Part shown: in pieces, positions 1-12,495 of the stretch
How the letters are laid out: each line of letters opens with the position of its first letter
Numbering within the stretch: position 1 is the first letter of the stretch
DNA from: Chromera velia
Taxonomy: Eukaryota; Sar; Chromeraceae
NCBI GenBank assembly: GCA_018398765.1
Contig: JAHBMJ010005825.1
Coordinates: 1 to 62,500 of the forward strand
DNA length: 62,500 bases
Direction of reading: 5' to 3'
Notes under the pieces: generated by a model
Database searches by the model: none
What the model was told of the DNA's origin: nothing
The model's input: the letters and a program-made list of their open reading frames with translations, nothing else
Position numbers and translations under genes: made by a program

Positions 1-39
<39 letters not shown>

Positions 40-677
40 GTCTCTCTCTCTCTCTCTCTCTCCGTTCTTAGGCCGCGCTGTTGCCTCGTTTCTGTGTTCT
101 TAATTGTCCTCTCCGTCCGTGTTTCCTTCCATTGCCTCACCCACCCACCCACCCACCCCCCTTTCTCTTTTTTTCCCCTAGCCCTTGTCCTGCCTGGCAC
201 TCATTTGGGCCAACATTGTTTTAATGCACTCATTTGGGCCAACATTGTTTTGATGCACGAGACAGAGACGATCCCATAGTCCCTCCACATTGGTGCAACA
301 GACAGAGACTGCTGAACGGTTTTTTCACTCCAGCTGCACTCCGTCTGCATCTTTCGACCCGCCCTTCTTGGCCTTTCTTTAATTTTCTCTCTCTCAAGCA
401 AAACCACACACGACCAAATGGCTTGCAAGGTTGACGACTTCATTTCCAAGGAGGCAATGCAGGCGGCCAAAGGAAGCTAGCCCAGATACACACGAAAAGT
501 TGACGGTAGGACTACTTTCAAATCAAAAAGAAAAACAAAGAGCCCAAGCAAGCCGCATGAATGGCAGGCAGCAGGAAGGAAAGAAAGCCCATGCCATCCA
601 TTGAATCAAAAGATGGCAGCATGATCGATGGATGGATGAAACCTCTAGCTCCCTCTCTTCTTTCTTGCATGGACGTG

Positions 678-708
<31 letters not shown>

Positions 709-734
709 TTGTCGTCATGCATGCATGCATGCAG
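1..734. other. Upstream region with microsatellites; 5' exons of the TPR gene unresolved
   Basis: Positions 1-62 are a (CT)n tract. A 29-bp unit beginning TCATTTGGGCC is tandemly duplicated at 201-229 and 230-258. A (TTTC)n tract at about 680-709 runs into (ATGC)n, which leads to the acceptor of the first resolved TPR exon at 735. That exon enters in phase 1, so at least one coding exon lies further upstream, here or before the window. A short ATG frame at 418-480 could contain part of it, but no donor in the right phase was convincing. Confidence 0.5.
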
Positions 735-1032
735 GTAAATTTGCTGCCCACTCGAACTTGGGTCTGATCTTTCAGAGCTTGGACTTGAATGAGCACGCGG
801 CTGTGCACCACCAACACGCGGTAGAGTGTGGATTGAAATTGAACTCAAAGGTCGCGCAGTCGGTGGCGGTGGGCAATCTCGGAATCTCCTCTTTCAAACA
901 AGGGTGGGTGGGTGGGTGGGTGGGTGGGTGGACAGGTCGATCTCGTTTTCTCTTTCCTGTTTGGGGGGAAACGTCTCATCTTCTCGCCTGCCTGCATGCA
1001 TGCCTTTCTCTGTACGTACCCCACCCCTGTGT

Positions 1033-1069
<37 letters not shown>

Positions 1070-2265
1070 GTAAGCCTGCCTGCCTGGGCTTTGATGGATG
1101 CATGATTGATCGATCGATGCCTCGTGCAGGGATTCTGCTACTGCGCGTCTCTGCATGTTGTTTCACTTGAAGCATCATGCCGTCAAGCCTCTACGCAAAC
1201 ACCCCCCCTCCACAGAAGACTTCTACCAGAGAATCCTCAACGCTCTCGAAACGAGAATGCACCCAAATTCACTTCAGCAGAAAGACAAAGAAGAAGGAGA
1301 AGAAAAACGACGAGTGCAAATCGTCACTGCGGACAAAAGCCCTTCAGGGAGTTCTGCCGCTTCCCCTAGGTACCCCAGTTCTCCTCTTGTCAAATCCACA
1401 CGAAGCAACGAGACGGCAGAAAAAGAAAAAGAGGGACATAGCCCGGCAGGCAGAGACAGAGACAGATCAGGCTCTCCGTCAAGCAAACAAAACCTACCAT
1501 GGAAACTCAACACAGCCCGAAGCTCTCGAGGCCTCTTCCCCCCAGTCCCCCCCTTCCTCCCCCCCGTCTCCCAACAACCGGACACCCTCAGCAGTCCAGC
1601 TCTACCCGACTCCACATCTGCCTCTGCCCCCACTGCCTCTGCCTCTCCGAGAATCACCGTCATACCCCAGAGGCCCCCATCGCTCTTTGCTCCGTGCCCC
1701 ACACGCCCAAGACGTCAAATGGATCCACAGACACGATCCACAAGTCAGTCAGTCAGTCAGTGAACTAGTCAAACTGTGTCATTCAGCAGAGCCGAAAAAG
1801 AATATCGCAATTTGATGCCAAACACACCCCGGCACCCTCACAGACACATGTGTGGATGGCACATATGGAATGCTCTGGTTGTTTAGCGAAAACAAAAAGA
1901 AAAGAGCACCAAGGATGAATCTGAAGTATTTCAAGCAAGACGGTGGTCGGACGAGGAGGGCATGAATGGATTGCTTCCACCAACCTTTCATTCTGCGTTT
2001 TTTGTTCACTTGCCGGGCTCCAAAAATACAGGGCCGGCCTGGTTTTGCATGGAATGAGCGTGGTTGCACGCATGTAACAAACATGCTACACCAGCCATGA
2101 TGGTTCCCCCCTTTCCTCACCCAAGCCCCTGCTTAGCCTAGCCAGCCAGCCAGCCAGGCAGGCAGGTGAAAAGTCAGTCAGTCATTGATCGCCCATGCTT
2201 CCTTTTCCTTTCCCACTGCATAGGCTTCTTGTGATCGTGTCTCATTCGTTCGTTCGTTCGTTCGT

Positions 2266-2307
<42 letters not shown>

Positions 2308-3639
2308 CCACAGTTGATGCTCATGGTGAGCTTGCCAAGGTGGCAATTCTTGACGGCGACTTGAACGAAGCGAAATCGCACTATGAGAAGTCAGTCAGAG
2401 CGAAACCTGGCTTCCTTCTTTTATTTTGCCCCCAATTTTGAGTCGCACCGTCTCTCTGTCGGTCGACTACTCCTGCTGCCTCTTGTCCGTCCGTATCCAC
2501 ATACATCTTCTGTATTTCTATTCCGTCCGTATCCACATACGTACATCTTCTGTATCTCTATTCCGTCCGTATCCACATACGTACATCTTTTGTATCTCTA
2601 TTCCGTCCGTATCCACATACGTACATCTTCTGTATCTCTATTCCGTCCGTATCCACATACGTACATCTTCTGTATCAAAAAAAATAAAGAACTAGTCTTG
2701 AGTAGTCGAGAAAGGGGACTCGGTTTTCGTCAAGAAAAGCCTCGTTTAATTTCCTTTAAACACAGCTTCTCATTTGATGGGTGACCGTTGTCCTTCTGCA
2801 TGTCTTCGAAGGTCGCCTCTCCTTTAACTTCTGTCGAGATCAGGTACCAAAAGCACTTGCCTACTCCAAACCGTCTTTCATCGGCCCTTTTTCTTTCATC
2901 GTATGATAGGCCTCGACAGAAGCCGGACAAGAAGCTCATGCACCGCACCAATGCACGTAGACCGCAGATCTATCCATGAATGATGACAAGTCATTGAATC
3001 AACGCACACATCCTCCCCGGGGGGCCCCCCCTCCTCTCTCTCTCTCTGACCACAGGGTGATGGAACTTGCCAGAGAGACTGTCGACCAGGACGCAGTGGG
3101 ACGAGCCAAGGCGACAGTCGGTGAGCTGCATGCAAGTAAAAGGAAGGAACCCACCTTTGCATTGCCCCTTGTCTGTGTTCCGTCTCCTGTTCCATTTATT
3201 CTTTTTTTTTAAAAACCAGACCCGCACAAAAAACTCCATGCTCGACGCGACTTGACTGCGGACTGAGAGTTGCCAGTATTTCATGGCTTTTCTGCATCCC
3301 CAATAGAATGATGATCTTCTCAGTGCATGGACGAAGGCTGATGTTCCTCGCTTTTTCTCGTTCTCATTCTCTATGATTCCCTTTCGCGTTTCTGCTTGCA
3401 AACCTGTGTTAGTGACTGAGTGTTACGTGGGCGTTTGTGCGTCAGGAATTGTGAGCGGAGAGTCCAAATTCAAAGAATTCAAGGACGCGCTCCTTCAAGA
3501 GGTCATGGGGGAAAATTTGAAGCAGGGCGGGAACAGCGGTCGAGGGCAGCCCGGAGGTTCTTCAGCAAACGCCATGGGCGCACATTCAGGAGGGGCCAGT
3601 GGCGGTCCTCCATCGTATGTGGTCTCTTTCAAGTATTGA
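735..3639 (+). CDS. Tetratricopeptide-repeat (TPR) protein, 5' incomplete
   Basis: The resolved exons are 735-903, 1130-1743, 2314-2389, 3056-3120 and 3446-3639 (stop at 3637-3639). The phases agree at every junction (1, 2, 1, 2, 1). Exon 1 and the start of exon 2 give TPR helices: the AHSNLGLIFQSLDLNEHA and VGNLGISSF segments, then GDSATARLCMLFHLKHHAVK. The rest of exon 2 is a Ser/Pro/charged low-complexity insert. Exons 3-5 encode another repeat-like stretch (LAKVAILDGDLNEAKSHYEK, VMELARETVDQDAVGRAK) and a Gly/Ser-rich tail. TPRs are protein-interaction scaffolds of paired helices; no catalytic domain is visible, so the partner is unknown. Introns open with GTGGGTGGG or GTCAGTCAG repeats. 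The C-terminal pattern resembles animal-type TPR proteins of ciliary or GPSM-like scaffolds, but that is a guess. Confidence 0.8.
2484..2676. repeat. 40-bp minisatellite, about 4.8 units
   Basis: Units start at 2521, 2561, 2601 and 2641, with a slightly shortened first unit from about 2484. The unit begins TTCCGTCCGTATCCACATAC. The array lies in the 666-bp intron between TPR exons 3 and 4. Units are nearly identical, which points to recent expansion. Confidence 0.9.
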
Positions 3640-5133
3640 TGCTCATTTGGGATACAATAGGATACAAAATCTCAGAAAAGGTCCTTAGCTTGGACAGTAG
3701 TTACGTCATTGGGGCAGGAGGGCAATCCTCCAAACATTAATCCTATGCTATCCTCTAGGCTATCCTATCCTGCAGCTTGTTACAACGGTACTAAAATCAC
3801 ATGAAATTTATTTGTATATATGTATATGCATATGCATGTATATGCACTGTATATCTAGCTGCATACAGTATAGTATATCTCGTACGTAACATTTTGTTAA
3901 TTAAAGTTTTTAATATATAAATTAGTAAAATTATAGTATATAATTGAGTAAATGGGTGACTGATAATTGATTGCATGACTAGTTGACCAGTTGGTTAATT
4001 GATTGACTACTAAGGCCCTGCGGTCCCTGCCTAGAGCCGGCGGCCCCGCATTAGGGCTAGGAAAAGGTTCATTTAGAAAAGGTTCAAATCTGAAAAAGTG
4101 AACCTATTGAACCTGATTTGAACCTGTTAAACCTGTTTTGAACCTGTTTTTGAGACCATGCGTAGCTATAGGACCCTAGTATAGGACCATGCACCCACGG
4201 CTGCCACGGCCACTCGGATAGCCTGGCCAAGCCCACGGATAAGCCCACTATAGGAGAGCGCGCCACCCACGGCTTAAAAGAAATAAAGAGCCGGAGCTGA
4301 AGTCAATTCATTAAATAAGAACTGTTTCTAGCCGTTTTAGTCTATTGATAACTGCGCTTTCTGGCCGGGCCCGAGTAATTGAGATCAAGCGAACTATAAA
4401 AGCCCTGACTTAGGGGCCAGGCTAGGTCATAGTAGGCCGGGAGCGCGTCGGGGTTCAAGTGTAGACAAATCGACAGGGAGGCCAGAGCCGGCTGCCGGCC
4501 AGAGGGGGCAGACAAGGCCGGCCCGGGCCTGCATTATGAAAAACAAAAAAAAAGAAACAAAATTATGCTATACTCATATATTTTTTTAAAAAAATATATC
4601 AGTATACAACAATATTTGTTTTTTATTATTTTTTATGCAACACAATCTAGAACACAATCTCAATCGGTTAAACCTCTTTTCAGACAATGCATCAACACAA
4701 TATTCTTTTGCTTACTATTTTTGCATCAATTTCAGCAACAGCAAGGTCACAGGATCACACCCCCTCTGATGAGACTGAAGAGGATCGATCGCACCCCTTG
4801 AACACACTTGTGGCAAGAGGGTGTCAAGATCCGTCCACCACCGACCAGACCTTCGAATTCTGCTTTGCAGGACCCCGATCGACTTCGTAATTGAAAAGAG
4901 ACTGGAAGGAGAGAAGGAAGCAGTGAAGGAATTATGAAGGAGGGAAGGAAGGAAGGAAGGAAGGAAGGAAGGAAAGCGGGAAGAAAGGAAGGAGGGCAAG
5001 GCACAGACTCCCTCTCTCCCGAAGCTCTTGCTTAATCAATCCACTCTTTCCCTGCATCCTTCCTCTCGATCCTCGTTTGCCTCTTTATTTCCTTTCTCCC
5101 TCTGTGCATTTCTGTTTCTGTCCATGCAGTCGA
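3640..5133. other. Intergenic region between convergent genes
   Basis: No supported gene. Positions 3770-3960 are AT-rich with TATATG-type runs. Positions 4065-4150 hold a degenerate tandem of GAACCTG-type motifs (tgaacctgatttgaacctg). Positions 4340-4530 are GC-rich, and 4940-4976 are (GGAA)n. Confidence 0.6.
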
Positions 5134-6415
<1,282 letters not shown>

Positions 6416-7060
6416 TTGGAAAGACTAGGGAGTGAGTTGGTCAAGAGAATGCCGCAGACACAAGGGACTCAAGAGGAAATGTCGGACGGAGGGTGCCGCT
6501 TCGCTTGTTGTCAAAGATGTACTCTGCAACACCAAGCCTTTAATTGGCAGTGTTCGTCTGCTGCAGAGCTGGAGCTGTACAATTATTGAGGCTGATGGGC
6601 TGTATATGTGCGGCCTGGGGGTAACATGGAGTAGCGGCAACAGAAAAAAAAACAGTATAATATATGTATGACTGCATGGGAATTCGACCATCAAGAGAAT
6701 CGTCTCAGAATGTCTCCGATTCGTCTTCGATGATATTTAACGATCGATCGCGAAATTTTTTGTTGAGCGCGCGGCGCCATGCATGTATGCATCATGCATG
6801 GCGCCCGCGCGGCCCGCCCGGCCCGCGGCGCGATCTTCACCGCCGCGCGGCGCCGCCCGCCGCCCGCGCGGCTGCATGCGATCCGTGATGAAGAATGACG
6901 GCACTTCCCTGGATTCTCTCTTTGTCTCGGGGTTACCCAGCAGCGTTAGTTCGTGTTTCCTCTTCCTTCCCTGAGAAAGCCTCCTGCAAGAAGGCGAATC
7001 ACCTTGACAACAGTCCACCTTAATTTTTCCCTTTCAGAGGCGCACACGCGTGTACCCAAA
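6416..7060. other. Divergent intergenic region with very GC-rich stretch
   Basis: This lies between two divergently transcribed genes. Positions 6768-6880 are extremely rich in CGCG/GCGC and contain ATGCATGCATCATGCAT-type palindromes, unlike the flanks. It may hold promoters for both genes, but no specific element can be assigned. Confidence 0.45.
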
Positions 7061-10000
7061 ATGCAACACTCCCGGCGGGTGAACAGGTGCAGGGGCTGCG
7101 ACATCAACCGTCTATTTCCAGGTATATAGGCGTCATCAAGATCTTTTCCTGAATCTATGCCTACAGCGTCGTCGTTGAGTGTATATCCCTATGTCTTGGT
7201 GAGTTTTTACGCATTGCACCTATACATGATGTTAAATCCTTGCAGGCCAGCAACTTTGCGAAGAGTGCGCAACAGCAGGGAGAACCTCAGGGTTACGAAT
7301 CATGCACGGATCGATCATCCGCAGAGAGGGCCTTTCGGCCGGGTGTATCGCGGCTTGCTGAAAAAAACGTTCGGGACAGTATACACGATCTTGAAGGTCA
7401 AAGAGACAACGTGGGTACTCCGACGACGGACTCCAACTGTCCATCTCGCCGCATCGCCTCTGATCTCCATAACGCTCCTCGGTTGGTCCATCCGCCTGTG
7501 CACTTGATTAATGCCATCCAGTCAGATCTCAATAGGACCATCCACTCCCGCAATCAGCCTATGGATGTGAATGATATCCCAGTACACGGGCAAACCAGTG
7601 TTGAAGAACCAGGTGGGAAGGAAGGGGAACGTTTGGCGTCCCTTCTCCGGATACGCAGGGGAGAGAGAGACGATGCCAGCCCTTCTCTGTACCAGAGTCC
7701 GAGAGCTTCCTCTCACCCAGAGCCTCAGACACATCATGGAAGACCAACAGAGCAACACAACTCGCGTTATCAGCAGCAGGTGGAGCACTGTGCAGCAAAT
7801 CCTTCTCTTTTGCTCCCTTCCCTCCAACCCCCCTCCCACCAAAGTGCCATCCATCCGTTCCGAGCCATCAGATCCGCCCAATCATCGCGACTCCAAGATG
7901 ACCACTCTCTGTCTCTCACAGAGGGTCCCAGAGCCAGCTCTCCCCCCCCGCCGGGTCTCTCACGGCGTCGGGTGCGGCAGCTGAACCTTCGCATCCATTC
8001 GCATCGAGTCAGTGAGCCTCCGAACGTGGACACAGAAACAGACAGAGACAGAGACGGGGAGAGAGTCAGAGAAGAGAGTCGAGGGGGAGACCGTGAGAGA
8101 GACGAGGCTAGTGACATAGGAGTATTTCAGCAGAACACAGTCCACGGCAACGCCCGAGCTCTCCATCTAGTCACAGAGGAGGCAGAGGGGGAAGGGGAAG
8201 AAGGCGGAGAGCGCACCGCTTTCTTGTCTGACATTCCTAGAAGTGCTGGATCTGACGGAGGGAGGGAGGCAGATCAACAGTCGGTTGTCGTTTCAGGGGA
8301 AGATCCTGATGGGCTTTCTGCTGATGGTGCTGAAGTGGCTTTTGAGCATCCTCTCGGGTGGTCTTGTCCTGTTGCCTTCCGTCCTTTGCCTTCCCTTCAG
8401 GCGAGGCTTCCTTCTCTCCTTCTGCTTTCAGGGACTAGAGGTACACGGGTCTCTGTTCCTTCTTCTTTGTCGTCTGGTCTCCAGAGATCGCCCTTCCAAG
8501 CTGTCGGGAGACAGAGAAGACAGAGAGACAGAGAGGATCATCACACAAGCACCAGCAGAGAAATGGAGGAGGCACTTCTGCCGGTAGCTGTGCCGAGAGA
8601 TGGACAGATTCAGTGTGTCCAGCAGGAGGAGAATGCGTTGGTGGGAGGTCGGGAGGTGTCCGCACTTCTGGGGCAGGGGAGGGAGACACAGAGGGGGGGG
8701 AGAGAGGTGGAGAGGGAGGCAGGGGCAGAGGCAGAGGGGCAGACTGAGGGGGGAGGACACAACCGAGGGCAGCAGTTGGGACGGATAGGGAGGGAGGGAC
8801 ATGTAGGACAGAGAGGTCCAGCGAGTTGGTGTTCTTTTGAAGAACTCGAGGAACCCTCTTCGTCGTCCTCTTCTGCAGTTGCTCGACCATCAAGGGCAGA
8901 AGAAGTTGAAAGTCCGAGGAGGTTGAGGCTGCTTTCTCCTCGAATAAACGCAGCAAGGGGCCCAGCAGTGAGGGAGGAGAGGGAGAGAATGGAAGAAGTA
9001 CAGAGGGGACTGCCCCCGAGAGATGATTCCTGGGGGGACAGAGAAGAAGAAGAAGCCGACGTTGTTGAAGAGAGACAAGAGGGCACAGCGTGGGCAGGGG
9101 GGGCTTTGGCGTCTCCTCTTCCTCCTCCTTCAGAATTCCCCTCAGCAACAGCAGCAGCAGAACAAGAATCGAGTGAGGAGAGCGAGGCGGACTCAGATTC
9201 GTCGGAAGACGAGCTTGGCGGTGTCTTGGTGGAAATCATGGACCGTCAAAGTCTGCCTCGTTTGGCGAATTTGAATGACGGCCTGCCTCGTGCAGTCATG
9301 CCGGCGTTGGGGGGGGGTTCTGCTTCTTCTTCTGCAGGTGGGTTGGAGGAGGACACCTTAAGGGAAGTTCCTCGCGCGACTGCTGCATGGGGGTCTGGTT
9401 TGGAAAGCGGTGGGACGACACGGGAGACGGAGACGGACGTTCGGCCTCCACAGAGGGAGGGCACAGAGGAGATGACGCAAGCGTCTGACGCACGCGTTCA
9501 CCCAGGCCTACCCAGGGAGGCAGAAGGAGAGGGAGAAGCAGACAGAGAGCCAACCGGAGAAAATATTAATTACAATCCGAGCGCACCGGAGGGGTAGAGG
9601 GTGCGGAGGACCCTTCGCGTCCTCTTGCACCTGCCTCCGCCCAGGTGGCTCCGTGTGGCGTTGTGCTCCAGGAGGGCAGAGGAGGCTCTCGCTTCCAGAG
9701 GATCCGTGGATATCCATAGGATGAAGGTCAGTTAGTTCCCTAGCTGACTAGCTGTCTGGGTCCATGCATCGATTCTGATTGAGTGGCCGACTGCCTAGCT
9801 GTGAATGCATCCTCCTTCATGCATGGTCGGACATGAGAGCGCACAGGCAGGAATGGATAGAATCGGATGAAAACGAGCGGTGTTGCATGCCTTCTTTTTC
9901 CTGTCTGTCTCTTGATGCACGGGTGGGTTGCATGGTTTCTGCTCGTTAGTTCTGATCGATGCTTCAAGTCTGCGAGAGAGACCTGCTCGTCCCATGAGAG

Positions 10001-12495
10001 TTCGTTCAAACTCGACGTGCCTGGAACACATGCAAGTTGCTTGCGCACTAATAACAGAAATTAAGGAAAGCTGGACTCATTTATTTGTGCAGTGCTTGCC
10101 TACATGCGCGTGCATTTGAGGGGCGACGCCGCTTTCTTCCTTCATGTAAGTGGGCATAGAGATCTCTCCATCACAATGGATGATTGGTGTCATTCATACG
10201 TGCAAGATGGAGCATGCGAGTCAGAAAGAATTAAATGCTGTAGGTGATACATAGCTGTGCTGTCTGTGTGCTGTCTGTCACATGCACTTGCTTTGCAGGT
10301 GCACGTCCGCTCAAACACCGCCGATCCGCAGTGGGTTTCAAACCAGCCTGTGGTTGCAGTGGGGTCCCTTCTGGGGGAGCGTCCGGAGGTCAGTAGGGAA
10401 GATGGTCGAATCGGTGGATGGGTGGGGGCGGTTGCTTGGCTGGAGCATGCTGTGATGGTCGTTGTCGTTGTCCTTGGTTGTATGAGACTAGCTGCATGCG
10501 TTAATCGGGTCGTGCTCCTTTCGCGGAGTCGATTCTTTTTTTTTTGTCTCTCGGTTTTTCGGAAACAGTGTGAACTGTTTTGTTGGTATGCGTCGAATAG
10601 GGGTGCTAATTTCCGAATCAAGTGCACTCCTTTGAATGCGTACATGTAGACATGCATGCGTGCAGGTGTGCAACATCTGCTTGAATGGTTTGGGCTTGGA
10701 AGACGAGGTCAGTCAGCCAGTTGACGCACGCAAAATTTGGATCCGTCTTTGCGTGCGTCAATTGAATGGTTTGGGCCTGGAAGACGAGGTCAGTCAGTCA
10801 GCCAGAGGGAGCACTGGTTGGTCAAACACAATAAGAGAGGGAAGGGAAGTGCTTCTTCCTACTCGTTAATTGCCTTTCTCAGTCTCGGCCTAGCTCTCTG
10901 TTCCCTCCATGCCCCCATCGATCCGTCCCTCCATGCACTTTCTTTCTCCTCGGCCGGGAGTTTGGCTTTCCTTCCTGCCTGCCTGCCTGCCTCGTCTCAT
11001 CACTTCCCTCCCTTGTTTTTCCTTTCTACAGGTTACACGAGACTCCCTGTTCCTCTTCCCATGCTCCATCCCTTTTCCCTTCCCCTTTTCCTTCCTTCCT
11101 TGATTGCCTGCAGGTGCGGATGATGCCTTGCGGGCACGTCTGGCACACTGAGTGCATCGACACGTGGCTGGAGCTTCGGGCCTCCTGTCCCTCGTGTAGA
11201 TCTGAGTTTCCCGTCTCCAACAGGGTCCTGGAGGTCTCTAGGGTCAACTTCAGGGGATTCCTCTTCTATGTCAGTCAGTCAGGCAGTCAGGCGGGGAGTG
11301 AGCGAGGAGAACGTGGAGCTAGGGCAAGGCATGAGGGGGGGGTCCATGCATGCAAGCTTGTTCTTGCTCTGCATGACTTCCTTCCTTCCTGCATGTCTCG
11401 ATCACCCGATCTCCCACTGAGATGAATTCTGCAAGCCTTTCGTTTCGTGTCACAGCTTTCTTTCTCTGTTTGAAGATTGATGGGATGAGACGAATGAATG
11501 AATGAATGAATGATCGAATGAAGCGATGGCTGAATGAAAAGACGCACGCAGTCGGCACTAGACAAAGCGGATCATTAGGTGGACGGATTTGCATGTGTGC
11601 GTGTGTGTATCCCGAAGAGTGTTCATCAATTAACCACTTTGCATTAATTCCCAAACGATTGCAGATTGAAGGGTCTCCCTCCCTCGCCTCTTCTTTCTGC
11701 TTCGAGGCCCTGATGGACCCCGAAGATGACGAAGCCAGGTTGGGATCTGCTGAAAACTTCCCCAGCTCTTTCGGGACCTTCCGTTCCTGGTTGGGGGTGG
11801 ATGAGGAGGAGTGGTTTCGCTCTCTGGATGGTAACTCGGGGGGCGACCAGCCCTCGTCTGGCAGCGCAACTCAGAGGGAAAACTTGGGAGAGGCGCCCAT
11901 TTTGAGTGGGGTCACCCCTCCCGTGTGCTTCGGTCAGAGACGGATCCTGCCTGTGCCTGTGCATGGGGAAAGGACAGAAGGCATGCTGCTGCCGATGGCC
12001 ATCCTCTCGGGGGCACAGCCTGTGCATGTGGAGGAGGCGGGGGGTGGAGAGCGGACAGCACAGGAGGCAGAAGGAGAAGGAGCGGAAGATCCTCATATTG
12101 GACAGTCACCCGAAGGAGAAGGAGGCAGACAAGGCGAAGGAGAAGCGAGGTCTTCCAACGACGTTTGGTATGAGCCAGCACAAAGCCCTTCAACACCAAC
12201 AGGGGTGGCCAGTGCAGCTGACAGCGTCGAAGAACTCGTGGCGGCGATTGTGGCAGAAGACACGCATGGGGGGGCATCGGGAGAGCTGGGGGGTGCGCGT
12301 GTGCCAGATTCAGAGGAGAGTCATGAGAACGGTGGCGGTGAAGATGGTGAGGGAGGAAGAGAAACAGCAGGAGAGACTGAGAGAGCCCCTGACAGCCGCG
12401 CGTTTCTGCTTCCTCGCCGTCTCACGAGCTGGACGGGCGTTCGATACGAATACAATCCCACGGGACTGTCTGCAGATCGAGAGGGCAGATGGTGA
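7061..12495 (+). CDS. RING-H2 E3 ubiquitin ligase, large low-complexity protein
   Basis: The C-terminal half resolves cleanly: exons 10299-10388, 10666-10707, 11114-11233 and 11665-12495 (stop TGA), all in phase 0. The RING-H2 domain is split over two exons. CNIC in exon 10666-10707 supplies the first Cys pair. PCGHVWHTEC and CPSC in exon 11114-11233 supply C-x-H-x2-H-x2-C and the last pair. This is the zinc-binding fold of E3 ligases that recruit an E2. The tail is acidic and Gly/Glu-rich. The N-terminal half is uncertain. A possible first exon 7061-7121 carries a CxxC that pairs with another CxxC just after 7246. A long open frame then runs to 9597, rich in Arg/Glu/Ser, while another frame near 8240-8590 is strongly hydrophobic (segment GFLLMVLKWLLSILSGG), as in membrane-anchored RING proteins. 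A donor at 9727 (ATGAAG|GTCAGTT) fits the exon at 10299. Confidence 0.75.
10681..10805 (+). repeat. Hairpin flanked by direct repeats at the donor of the RING exon (locus A)
   Basis: The last 27 nt of exon 10666-10707 plus 13 nt of intron (10681-10720) are repeated from 10762 with one mismatch. The second copy includes the donor GTCAGTCAG. Between them, 10721-10761 is a palindrome with 14-bp perfect arms, TTGACGCACGCAAA and TTTGCGTGCGTCAA. The second copy is a partial exon without its own acceptor, placed in the intron. Confidence 0.9.

Noticed and set aside
2788-2979. Candidate extra TPR exon near 2900
   Set aside because: Exon 2314-2389 joins 3056-3120 in phase and restores a continuous TPR helix; including the candidate breaks the phase.
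4380-4460. tRNA-like GGGGTTCAAG segment
   Set aside because: No cloverleaf: acceptor and anticodon stems do not pair.
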